DNA from: Heterobasidion occidentale
Lineage: Eukaryota > Basidiomycota > Agaricomycetes > Russulales > Bondarzewiaceae
Reading direction: 5' to 3'
Length of the DNA stretch: 64,000 nt
NCBI GenBank assembly: GCA_039111635.1
Contig: JBCAQO010000004.1
Span: 1,922,001-1,986,000, forward strand
Below, in pieces: positions 34,401-45,483 of the stretch. The notes beneath the pieces are model-generated. The model made no database searches and had not been told where the DNA came from. It saw only the letters and a list, made by a program, of their open reading frames with translations. A program made the translations under genes and the position numbers. Numbering within the stretch: position 1 is the stretch's first letter; every line of letters starts with the position of its first letter.

Positions 34401-37400
34401 GAGAAGACCAGGCACGATATTAGCATTGCTAGCAACCGTCATGGAGGTGAAAGTTATACTTCGCCAAGGAACGGAACCTGTCTCCCTCGTCTCAGCAACT
34501 ATGAGTCTCCCTTCCAGTTTACCATTCTTCACATCACTTTTTTCGGCTAGTTTCCTCTTCAACTGGGCTATATCCACGCTGCTGTCCACGTTCCCACCAT
34601 GATCCTCTTGCTGCTCAGTCCCCCCGCCACCACCAAATTCCCTGTCTAGCCGAGCGAACTCGCCGCCACGACTGACGAGCTCATCGTACGTCCCTTGCTC
34701 CGCGACATACCCACCGTTCAGCGCATATATGTAATCACATTGCGGGAGGAAGTGTAGCGCGTGCGTGACAAGAATTACCGTCTTGCCGCGGCCTCGCAAG
34801 GCGCCGAGAATCGCGTTCGTAAAAAGTGAACGTCCGACGTGTGCATCGACTAGTTCTCATATGAGCAGATTGAATGGAATAGAATGAGCCCACATACCAG
34901 CCGAGAGAGGGTCATCAAAAAGGACGATGTCCGCGTCGAAATACAGAGCACGAGCAATATTTACCTACCACACATCGGTCAGCTTTGAGAGAGGACATTG
35001 ATAGGAAATTAGACTTGCCCGTTGCTTCTGGCCACCGCTCAAATTAATCCCCTTTTCCCCGATCTATAAATCAACATGGATTGGTGTGATGCATGTTCGG
35101 ATGTGCAGAATCAAACTGACCTCAGTCATGTCTCCGGCAGGAAGTACATCGAGATCTGGCAACAAGCATGAGTGCTCGAGTACTTTCCAGTACTTATCTT
35201 CATCGAATGGCTGGCCAAACAGAATGTTGTCTCGCTGATAAAAGAGTCAGTAAACTCCTCGAATAATGGAAAGATACAAACTGGGCTCACGAGAGTAGCA
35301 TTCTGCACCCAGGCGGTCTGCGGACAATAACCGACCCGACCACCAAATGAGACCTTCCCGCTGACAGCCCTCATCTCCCCGATCAAGCCTTGCAGCAAAC
35401 TCGACTGCACGCTCAGACAATTACTTGAGTTGCACCACAATGAATTTCTTTCTGCAAAACGCGTACCTTGCCGCTGCCAACAGGGCCTACGATTGCAATA
35501 AGGGTGCCCCTAGGAACATCCATCGAGACACTTCGCACCTGGAACGGCCTCCGCTGGACAGGTAGCGTCTCTGTCGAGGAATCACTGCCATCGTGTCCCT
35601 TGCCGTCCTTGCCGTTCGCGTCTTCTTCGATAGCCCGAGCTTCCTCCCACTCGAAGGTCGCGTTTTCAACGTGAAGACCGAGTTCCTGGTCAGTGTCCAC
35701 AGTGATAGGAGCCTCGGGCATCGTCTCGGCGCGGAAGAGATGCGCAACGCGAACGAGCGCGTTATTGGCGTCTGTGATGGCAGAGAGCGCACGTGGAAGG
35801 AACATCATAGGTTGTCGGAGGAGCTAGAATAATGCAGCATCAGGAGCAATATGGCGATATCATAGAACGGCAGGAGTGTGATATTTACCTGAAAGAGACT
35901 GAAGGACGAGAATATGACAGCGGGGTCAAAAGAATTAGTAGTGAGCGTGTAAGTAATGAATGACAAGCTGGCCGCAAGCACAGGAATAGAGTAGGCGAAC
36001 GCGATGCTATGTCATCACCGATGCGACAACAACAAACTTTCAGTTGGCATTCCTCTTAATTCGAAATGTGAACTTACTTCGCAGAGCGAGCGAACTGGAT
36101 CTTACGCACGCCTTTGAGCTCATTCTTTCGCGTGTCAAAAATACGCTGTAAGAATGGCATCTCGTACGTGAAGTACTTGACCACGCGCATGGCGCCTTAT
36201 CGTGCAGATCGCATATTTAGAAACTGCGCCTGTCGAAGTTGAAAGGCACTTACCAAGAACTTCGAGAAGTAATCGGGCCCTGCGGTCCGTCCACTTCATC
36301 GACTCCTTTCGAATCCTGAATTGCATCGCCATGACACGTTGCTGAAGGGGAGCTATAAACAAGAAAAGGGAAAACCCTGCTAAGGCGGAGGGGCCGAGCT
36401 AGTTGCGGAGGGTGGTATATGAGAATTAAAACTGAAACAACGATAATAGGGCTGACCTGGATCAAAAGAATAATAAGGCAGACTGTGACTTGAATAGGCG
36501 CGGTCCACGCTAATTTCGGAAGTCAGAACAAGCTCGAACAATCGCAATCAAGCAGAAATGACAAACCAGCATGCTAAGGTCAACACCAATACGGAATCTG
36601 TTACCTTTCCGGCAACTGGTTTTCGAAGAGAACAGCACTCACGAACCACTGCGCGCACGCGTCAACGCGGCTAATCTGTAAGGAATAATGGTATTAGCAT
36701 TGCGCCCTATCCCCAGGCGTGACCCAAAACTCCGAAACTCACATCGGACGAGATATGATTGACGATCTCAGCGTTAGAGAACTGTGTCCGCGATTTTGGC
36801 GTGAAGAGCACACCACGCTTGTAAATGGACGATGTCAGTGCGCCGCGGGCTAGGACACCGGTCGTCATCGAGCGCCAGAAGAACTGCAAGTTTGTAAGTT
36901 ACCAGAGTAGGTTCAAGTTGAAATCATTGAGCAACAATCCAGACGGAGTTCGAGAGGATATCAGGGAGAATCACCTGGTGCTGACAGACGCTCGTAAGAG
37001 CTGTGAGGAAGAACAGGCCGAGCGCCATCCCGACTCCTCGTCCAATGTTTGGTGGCTTCTCGCCAGCATCCTTCGCGGCAAGGGCTTCTTTCCCGAAGTT
37101 GATGATCGCCTGAGGGTTTGGGGTTAGGGCCAAGTTGGGAAAACAAGTCACCAGGCATACCTTGACGAGTAGAGGACCCATCAACTGCATAACATCACCC
37201 GTTACCTGCACAGAGAATTCCGATCAAGCTTTTAAGTCAAAAAGGAGATCAAGTACCTTAAACAGCCCGCCCACCCAGAATGACCATCCGAACGTATCAT
37301 TCAGCGCCCATGCGAGGCTCGCCTCCTTCCTACCAGCACTCTCTCTCCAACCCGCCTCCAGACTCGCGCGCCGCTTCTGCCTTCCCCGTCCACTCGCCAG

Positions 37401-38027
37401 CGCACGTACGTTCCAGAGCGCGCGCTTAAGTACACTTGCATTGATCTCCCCACTCGCAAGGCGCGTGTTCCACTCATTAGCCTCCTGCATACGTCGGGAC
37501 CATGCCTGGTCGAGCTTTTCTGAAAGACCGTGAACTTGTCGAGATTCGTCAAGTTTCCACAGATCTGTCGCTTGAAGTGTCCGCTGATAGCCAAGGACCT
37601 AGACAGGGCCGAGTCAGAAGCCAAGGCATCGAAGGAGATCATTATGAAGAAGCACCATGATGTCGGTAATCCATGTGTAGGTCAATTGGGAAAGAAGAGA
37701 TGCGTTCGCGAGTGGGATGAACTGTGCGCGTGGTTGAAATCTTCTCTCAGAACAAGAAAGTGAGGAAGTCTGAATTGAGTACGCACTTTTGCCTCGTCGA
37801 AAGACAAGGGAGCCGGGGATGGGGGATCTTTCGGTAGCCTGGGAAGAACAATCAATCGCCGGCACTTCGTGCGTGTCTTCACGATCGACTACATGGCAAT
37901 CAGCTCACCACAGCTGCCACCAATGGCCACGGAATCGGGCGCGCTGCACACCGGCAGCCAAGTGAACCTGAGGAGTGGTCTCGTGGATGGGATCTGGCGG
38001 AGCAGAGTCGCCTTTTTTTTCCTCCAT
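31496..38027 (-). CDS. ABCC-family transporter (YOR1/MRP-like full transporter)
   Basis: An ATP-driven exporter, about 1,400 residues in many exons, arranged TMD1-NBD1-TMD2-NBD2. The N-terminus splices to [19 protein letters not shown] and [20 protein letters not shown], then [19 protein letters not shown]1 has [17 protein letters not shown], the Q-loop [14 protein letters not shown], the signature [10 protein letters not shown] and Walker [18 protein letters not shown]2 has [36 protein letters not shown], the variant signature [16 protein letters not shown] and VVVLDEAT, and ends ELFMADSEV. The asymmetric signatures are usual in the Yor1-like ABCC group, which exports organic anions, peptides and drugs. 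No frame breaks were seen. It is divergent from the first NIS synthetase, 688 bp apart, so export of the siderophore is a reasonable inference but is not shown. Confidence 0.92.
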
Positions 38028-38715
38028 TCGTGATAGTTTGAAAGGAGAGGGATGGGTGAGGAGGACTTAGTCGTCGATAGCAAGGGTAGGGCACGGCCCT
38101 CCGAGCGTCCCGAACTTAAGTAAAGAAAGTAGTGGAAAGGTGGATTCGCGTAATCGAAAAATGCATGGTGATGTACGGCACGTCAAATCATCCTCCCCGA
38201 ACAAACATAGCAAGGACCGCGCAGCGGAAGGCCCGTCTAAGCCGGGTAGCGTCGTGATGTTGACACGAGGGAATGCATTCGCGCCATTCGGAGAAAACCG
38301 TTGAGGAGACCACACCGGTAGCAGGGGGAGGAGATCATGAGGCTTCTAGAGCATGAGAGAGGGATCTGGTGAGCGATTGGGGAGCAGACGGTGAAATGAA
38401 TCTGGAAATGGGGCGACAGGGTCCGAGTGAGAAAACGTATAGGCTGTGTGATTCGGAAGAGGAGCTTGTGGAAAGAACGTCGTCGCATTCCTTGCGCGCT
38501 CACAGCGTGGCTGAAACAGCCGTTCCCCGCCAAGCACGCCCGCCACCCTGGCGCGTCGCCAGCCGTGGCCTCGTCCTGCTGGCCCTGATCAGAAGTCGAA
38601 GCACGATAACCATCTTATCTGATATGATTATTCTGATCGCCTCGCGCTCGTCATCTCCCTCTCTTGAAAGTCATGCCGTTCGTGCCCATTCTGACACCCA
38701 TCCCAACCCCCCACA
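38028..38715. promoter_or_regulatory. Divergent promoter region, ABCC transporter / NIS synthetase 1
   Basis: 688 bp between the divergent start codons of the transporter and the first siderophore synthetase. It contains an exact ATCWGATAA-type site (38615-38623) and a nearby GATAA (38605-38609). No gene was recognised. Shared control of the two genes is possible. Confidence 0.6.
38615..38623 (-). promoter_or_regulatory. ATCAGATAA iron-responsive GATA factor site upstream of NIS synthetase 1
   Basis: The plus strand reads TTATCTGAT, the reverse complement of ATCAGATAA, an exact match to ATCWGATAA. This is the site known for fungal iron-dependent GATA repressors of the SreA/Urbs1/Fep1 class. 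It lies 93 bp upstream of the synthetase start; a second GATAA lies 6 bp away. Confidence 0.55.
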
Positions 38716-40966
38716 ATGCTCTCACTCTCCTCGCTGCCCCCGCCTGAGCGCGCTGCCTTCGCTACCACTGCGCGGCTCTTTTCCTGCCTCGTCACCGAGT
38801 CCCTCGTTCGCGCCCTCTACTTCCCCTTCGCTGGCTTCGAGGCGACCGGCGTCACCATCATTCTCTCCGGCAGCACTTCCGCAAAGTCTCCCAAGGAATG
38901 TCCGGTGTACGCGTCAGATGACGTGCTCGCCGTGATTCCGCTACGACACGTCCCCGTGTTCAAGCATGATTCCTCTGACCCACGAGCGCGCGAGATCGGA
39001 TTGTTAGATCCCCTCGACATGCTACCGTTGGTTTTCGAAGTCTCTCAGTCCAACGATGGGACGCTCGATCCTGAGGTACCCTTCCCCCCCCCCTTGGAGG
39101 CGAGCTGATTTTTCCTGACTGATTTTACTTGTCGCGCAGCACGCAGATCTGTCAACTGGGATACTGCGCAAGCTTGCCGGACCTGGATGGAAGCTCTCAG
39201 ACGCAACAAGGCTTGTCGTGTCTACCAGCCCGGTCTCTCTGTGGGACAAATTTGCTCTCAGCATCGGCCTTGAGGCCGATCTACGCGTCGACATCGCTGA
39301 GGAGCTCGCCAGCTCTGTCGTATGGCAGACTTACTCCTACGAGCACCCTCCTCGGGCACCATCCCTCGATCCCCGAGCATCGATTGGGAACAGTCCATCG
39401 TCGAAGGCCACCCTACGCACCCCGTATGTCTGCTTATTTGTCTCGTAAATCTCCGACAACATCTCACGGTCCACAGATGCACAAAACACGGGCTTTCTTA
39501 CCCCCATCACGCCGATCACGCCTGGGAGCTACGATCTGTACACTCCGCGTGTTCGGCTCATTGCCCTCCCTCGGACGAGCCTGGACATCACCGGCGACTT
39601 CGAGAACTACACGCAAGACATACTTGACGGCGCTGCAAGGAACGCGCAAAAGCCGCTCGAGGTACCCGAGGGATTTGTCGTCGTGCCCGTCCATGAGCTG
39701 CAGGTGCATCACATCCAGGACAAATTTCAGGAAGCCAAAATATTTCCCGAGGAGTTCAGCGTAGCTGCACGCGCACAACAAAGCATACGGTATTACCTTC
39801 TCCGTCACAGCGCCTTTCAATTTGTTGATGTGAACGGATATAGGTCTATGATCCTACCGGGTACACTCACGGATACGTCGCTCAAGCTTGGCGTCGGAAT
39901 CAAACTGACGTCCGCCGTCCGCACGATCTCCCCAGCCTCCGCATACCTTGGCCCTCGCTTCTCCTCGCAAGTCGTCCCGGTGCTGAAGATTGACCGAAGT
40001 ATTTTGACAGTCGCGCGAGAGCTCGCGAGCGTCGTGCATACCCACCCCAACGGCGAGATCGCGAAGCACTGCGCTACGATCGTGCGCGAGTGCCACGAAA
40101 ATGTGAGCGAGGCGCGCGGCGGCGAGCGTCTCATTGTCTGCACGGCACTGGTCGAGAGCGGCCACGCGGACGCGCCCGACGGCGTCCCAAGCGTCGTCCG
40201 CGTCTTCAAACTGGACACCGAAGCGAAGCGCATCGCTTGGCTCGACGAGTACGTCATACCCCTTCCCGTCTTCCTCCCCACCCCAGTTTCCCAGTACACA
40301 CTTCCTTCTATTCGTCACGGCCACCTCTAATTCCGCTCATTTTCAAATGCTGAGTCCTCCGCCGGTCTACACAGGTTCGTGCGCGTCTTCTTCGCGGCCT
40401 TCCTCCCACCGATGCTCGAGAACGGTGTTGGATTTGAGGCGCACCCCCAGAATACGCTCGCGCGCTACACGTTGGCGGAACCACCCCGCCTGACGGGGTT
40501 CGTGATCCGTGACTTTGGCGGCTTGCGCGTGCACCCGCCGACTCTGCTCGCGTCCACGGGGGTCTCGCCTGACATCGCGTCTGGGCACTCGATCATCGCG
40601 GACTCGCTTGACGATGTCTACGCGCGCATGTACCATACCGTCGTGCACAATCACTTCCAGCAGCTCGTACGTGTACTTGGGCTGCACTACAACGGTAAGG
40701 GATGGGCCGTGGTTAGGGAGCGCTTGAGGGAGGCTGTGCCCGTTGGTCATCCGTTCGAAAAGGCGTGGTTGGACAAGGACGCGAAGACGGTACCTGGAAA
40801 GTGCTTCATGAGGATGAGAATGGTCGGGATGTACAGACACGTCAGCATCCCTATTCATTCTCTGTCTCTTCGACGGAAACTAATGGCTCTTGATCCACAG
40901 CATCTCCACTACCCCTTCCCGAACCTCCTTCAATATACCAGCGCGGAGGAAGAGGCATCGGCGTAA
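38716..40966 (+). CDS. NIS siderophore synthetase 1 (IucA/IucC family)
   Basis: An ATP-dependent ligase family that joins a carboxylate, usually citrate, to an amine or alcohol to build NRPS-independent siderophores. Family motifs: SIDWEQSIVEGHPTHP with MHKTR across an intron (the EGHPxHPxxKxR motif, ~39380-39490), LKLGVGIKLTSAVRTIS (~39880-39930), GVGFEAHPQNTLARY (~40425-40470), GFVIRDFGGLRVHPP (~40497-40540) and YHTVVHNHFQQLVRVLGLHY (~40630-40690). The C-terminus FPNLLQYTSAEEEASA ends at 40966. Compared codon by codon with its paralogue, two one-base gaps appear: at 39368-39369 (between PPRAPSL and SPSIDW) and in the C run 39501-39505 (between RAFLPP and ITPITP). These are either errors in the sequence or inactivating mutations. 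All ATP- and substrate-side motifs are otherwise present. Product unknown. Confidence 0.85.
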
Positions 40967-42798
40967 CTTGTGAGGAGAATCGGAGTAACTTCAATCGTGA
41001 CGAAGGAGAATTTCATCCACTCAGCTTACGACAGGATTCGTCGTCTTTGTGATCGGATATAGTAGTCTGCTTGGCATAAAGATTCTACTGTGTGTAGGTA
41101 GTTTGAACAACGAACTGGCTTCCTAAAAGGAAACGGGGTGCTAGGAGGCTTCTTGCCAAACGAGAAAGTGGAGCCAACAGACGTTGCGAGTTGCCGAAGG
41201 CGTCGTAGCGGATGGTCGCGGACATCATAATTCGTTCCCGATTGGGCAAGACGGAGTGCTGCACCCGGCCGAGCAACTTAATCTGACAGAAACGCTCACA
41301 GAAAATATGATGGTGCTGCGGATCCTCATCGTCATTTCAGAATTTGGAGGTGGTGATGACCTATGCAGAATGAGCGCCCATGGAGGCCAATAGGCATCAT
41401 AACTCGGGAAGTCAGAAGAAATTTCCGTGGACATTCCTCCTGGCGAATCGGAAACAAGAACAGTTGCTAGTAGGTCACCATTAGACGACTCCAGCCGTAC
41501 TCTGTTTCCAAATGCTGCGCTTAATTCGGGTGTGAGCTAGAACTCAAATGCTTAACCGGAACCTTGCGTTTAAGCTCGGTAGCTCACGGCGGCCACCCGA
41601 TTCAGAGGGCTTGGCAGACCTTGAATTAAGACATGACGATCTATGGAGTCGGGATGTCGTGTACGATCTGGTCGCTAGTCAGAGAAGCGGCGTAAGGTGA
41701 ACTCGGGCGCAGCGATGCAAAGAAGCAGGGTCAAAAGTGTCTTTTTTCAAACAACGCCTTGTCCACGTTTGTTCAGGGGTGGGTTCATTTTCTGCGAGGG
41801 TGTTCTGATGCAGCCTGAGGACCGAGACCAATGAGCCATCAGGCGCTCAACAATGTCAAGTTGGACATTTTCATCAAACTTTCGTCATGCATTGAGTAGG
41901 CACGGCGGGAATAGATGAAGGAGCTCCGCAGACTCCATCGAGATTCTGAGTACTCACCGGCTGGGACCTGAGGCGACCGTATTGCCGTAGAGCAGGAACG
42001 CTTGAATCTGCCGCATCGTCGTGTTAGCACCTTACCGTGGCGGCGGACTAGTGAGAAAAGACCATTGGAGCACCGCACGCACCCCTTGTTGGAAATGACG
42101 CAAGGAGAAGAAGAGTATTGTGAGTGCACTACCGTGTCCACGGGACTGGGCACAGTGCGACAGTCGTAGGACTGCGAAGTTCGCAGGAATGCAAAAGAAG
42201 TAAAATTGCGAGGGAAACACAAACCGTGGGCGAGGGTGGTGTGATACTCGATGCTAATACTCTCTCAGATGACTCCACGTTGTCACTGGTCAGTGAGGGA
42301 CGATGACAACCCTTGGACACCCTCGCGCGCCGAAAAGAATGTGATAATGCGCAGGCAGATTCTGATTGATGCGTAACGTGTGGAAGCACGAGTGACGAGA
42401 GGCGGAGAAAAGAGGAAGAGACGGAGCTAAGAAACGGTGGACGACGAGGGCCAAGGAGGGACAGCGCGTGATCTAAGCGAGAGCCGGTGGGAAAGATGAT
42501 CAATCGCGGGGCGAATAGATAAGATGGAATCTTATCAGATGGGAAAGTCGCGACCATCTGAGATTTGCGCGGGCACCATGGCGGATCGATGTTCTCCAGT
42601 CCAGATGTATAATTACCCCCTCTTTTCGACCCATGCTCGCTACCTATCCTCGCCTCCTGTGCCTCCACCGTTCCTCCGACGACCCACGTTCGTCACCCAC
42701 ATCATTTATTCCCCGCCTTTTGACACCCATCACATCACTGCTCCCCCCTGTCTTGTACCTCAGCTCTACGCCCACTGCTCTCATAGATACCCCTCGCC
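40967..42798. other. Intergenic region between the two NIS synthetase genes
   Basis: About 1.83 kb separate the two tandem paralogues. No third gene was recognised on either strand. It holds the promoter of the second synthetase, including an ATCWGATAA match (42532-42540) and a further GATAA (42518-42522). Confidence 0.5.
42532..42540 (-). promoter_or_regulatory. ATCTGATAA iron-responsive GATA factor site upstream of NIS synthetase 2
   Basis: The plus strand reads TTATCAGAT, the reverse complement of ATCTGATAA, an exact ATCWGATAA match with the alternative base at W. It lies 259 bp upstream of the synthetase 2 start, with a separate GATAA 10 bp before it. The same motif occurs upstream of the paralogue. 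Confidence 0.55.
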
Positions 42799-45160
42799 AT
42801 GACCGTCATCATCTCCAACCCCTTTCCCGCCGCTCACCTCGGCCCCCAGAAGGCCATGCTCGCGCTCGATGCACTGACTTTCAAGAAAGATTCTGTAGGG
42901 CTGCGCACGGGAGCCGAGCTGACGACGGCCTCGGCCGCCGCAAGCCTCGCGCCCGCCGACAGAGCCGCCTTTGCAGTCACCTCGCGCCTCCTCGCCTCCA
43001 TCGTCACTGAGAATCTGCTCCGGGCTTTTTACGTCCCTGTTGATGCAGAACACTTTGCTGGTGTCTGTGTCATCCTCTCTACCCATGTCATTGGCGAGCG
43101 TTCTGTGCTCGAGCGGTCCCTCCGACCATCTGATGTCTTCGCCATCATCCCCCTTCATCACGCTCCTGTGTTCAAGGGCGAAAATAGTGTCCACGGTAGG
43201 CCCGTATGGCTTCTGGACCCGCTCGACATGCTGCCTTCAGTGTACGAGCTTCGCGACCGCCAGCCCAATGACCCCCTAAACGTAGGCCATATATCATCTA
43301 CAACGACCTTGGCACTCACAAATTTCTTTTCGTAGAACGACCTGCACACGGCCATACTATCTAGCCTTGCACCCCCTCCTTGGGAGCTAGGTACCTTCAC
43401 GTCGCTTTCTCAAGCCCTGGACCCTCTACACTGGTGGGACAAGTTTGCTGACACCGTCATGATGGGAGACGACCTCCGTGCAAGCATTGCCGGAGAAATA
43501 TCGAGCTCCTATGTCTGGCAAAGTAAGCCTAATTCTCCATGCCAGTTCTGTTTACCGTACTCACCTCAGTATATTATAGGAGCTGTCTATCAAAACCCTC
43601 CACGCTGCCCAACGCTGTCTTCCCCGTCAATTGAATGGGAGCAATGCTTGGTAGAGGGCCACCCGACACATCCGGTAAGTCCAATATAGCATCGCTGTTG
43701 CCGCCGGTTGTGTCAGCGAATAGCCTATTAACGTTCTTTGACAGATGCATCGGGCGCGCCGCACACTCGCCCCCCTGCCGTCCCTGACACCAGAGACGCG
43801 GGACTGGTATCATCCTCGCATCCGATTCGCGCTCGTTCCGCGCGAGCGCGTTGACGTTCTTGGCCCTTTCGAGCAGGAGATCGCTGCGCTCGCACAAATC
43901 GCCGCAGCCCGAAGCGGGACAAAATGGCCCCTCGAGGGCGCGGACGACCGCTTGATCATGCCCATCTACGATCTGCAGGTGGCGAATCTGCAAGCGAAAT
44001 TCGATGGCATCGAGATGCTGGACGAGGCTTCAGCTTGGAGGCTCTCGGCCAGGCTAGCATCCGGTACAGTTTTTCAGCACCATTGTAAACGCAAAGAGAG
44101 TTGACGAATTGGTTATCTTCTAGAACGGTCGTGATCCCCGAGGCACCGCACTTGGCACTCAAACTTGCCGTCGGCATTACTGTCTCCTCGGCATTGAGGA
44201 CAATCTCGCATTTCACGGCGAACCTGGGTCCTCGATTCTCGGAGATCATCCCCAAACTCCATGTCGACACCGACCTCCTCCATCTTGAGCGCGAAACCGC
44301 CAGCGCAATCTGCATGCGGGACGCAGCGGGTAACACAATCAGCCCTGACACCGTGAAGCACTTCACAGCCGTCCTGCGAAGCCCATATGTTCCGAAGGAG
44401 AACGAAGCGGTGATCATATGTGCGGCGTTGTCGGAGACTGGCCATTGCAACGTGCCAAGCGGCGTCTCCGTAGTGCAACACATTTTTGACCTGAACACGG
44501 ATGAAAAGCGGCTAAGTTTCTTCGACGAGTTCGTACATCGACTTTTTCTATTTGGGAATAGATGCTTACGATGCTTCAACAGTTATGCTCGCATCCTCGT
44601 GGACGCAGTCCTTCCTCCGCTGCTGCTCGACGGCCTCGCCTTCGAAGCGCACCCACAGAACACGCTTGTGCGTGTCTCGCGCAGCACAGGCAAGATCACC
44701 GGCTTCGTCCTACGTGACCTCGGCGGGTTGCGCGTGCACCCACCTTCTCTGGCCGCCTCCATCGGTGCGCCTTTCGAGTTTCTTCCGGAGCACTGTGTTG
44801 TCACGGGCACGCGCGAGGAGGCCGCGAAGAAGCTGTATCACACGCTCGTCCACAACCACTTGCAGCGCCTGGTGCGCGTTCTCGGCCTGCACTACGACGG
44901 CAGAGGCTGGGAGATCGTGCGCGGACATATGGAACGACACGTGAAGCAGGGCAACTGGCTGTGGGACGTGTGGATGGGCGAAAAGGGCAAGAGCGTGTCA
45001 GGCAAGTGTTTGGTACGAATGAAGATTCAAGGCTTGTACCGTGACGTGAGCCCCTCTCTTCCTCTGTTCATTTTGACAATGCTGGTCCTCACATTGTTTG
45101 TCACAGTCGGTCTACGAGCCGTTCCCTAACATGATCCACTACCGTCCGCAGCAGAAATGA
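42799..45160 (+). CDS. NIS siderophore synthetase 2 (IucA/IucC family)
   Basis: Paralogue of the gene 1.8 kb upstream, same strand and largely the same intron positions, with an extra ~45-residue N-terminal segment. Motifs: SIEWEQCLVEGHPTHP with MHRAR across an intron (~43640-43760), LALKLAVGITVSSALRTIS (~44155-44205), GLAFEAHPQNTLVRV (~44630-44675), GFVLRDLGGLRVHPP (~44700-44745) and YHTLVHNHLQRLVRVLGLHY. The tail reads SVYEPFPNMIHYRPQQK up to the TGA at 45158-45160. The conserved motif lysine is Arg here (MHRAR against MHKTR). One one-base gap is seen just before the intron at 44064: the paralogue has codons CAA AGC ATA CG where this copy has C-T AGC ATC CG, so the following exon is out of frame. 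The clear divergence between copies suggests different substrates or sequential steps. Confidence 0.86.
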
Positions 45161-45483
45161 GATGGTCGAGGGCTTTCGGCTATGGCATAGATACCCAATG
45201 AAAAATCGTTCGTTGTCGACTACTACCAATGAGCGGAATGTGGAGCACACTTAACTGTACTTATACTTATTCATCTCAAAATGGAAGCCTATTATCACTG
45301 TTTCTGAATCACAGAGACCGTTTTGCGGCAGTGTTATTGCTTGAATTGCTTCACGCTTGTCCATCGGCTTTATACTTCAAGGTTCGAGGTACCGATGTGG
45401 ATTGCACCATCAATGCTAGCTTGGAAATTGAACACGAGTATCGCAACACCATACATGCTACGGGGATCGTTTGGAGTTTATGG
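45161..45483. other. Convergent intergenic spacer
   Basis: 323 bp between the stop codons of NIS synthetase 2 (+) and the GH43 gene (-). It contains only the two 3' flanks as far as can be seen. Confidence 0.5.

Noticed and set aside
38369..38935. Plus-strand open frame spanning the ABCC/NIS divergent promoter
   Set aside because: It overlaps NIS synthetase 1 in another frame and its upstream half is low-complexity; the promoter reading is better supported.
40241..40380. Possible frame break in NIS copy 1 after LDEY
   Set aside because: Using the better donor GTACGT one codon earlier gives LDEFVRVFFAAF in frame; copy 2 has the same junction.
41839..42668. Minus-strand open frames between the NIS genes
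   Set aside because: Composition is Ser/Arg rich without domains; no motif of transporters, reductases or tailoring enzymes was found.
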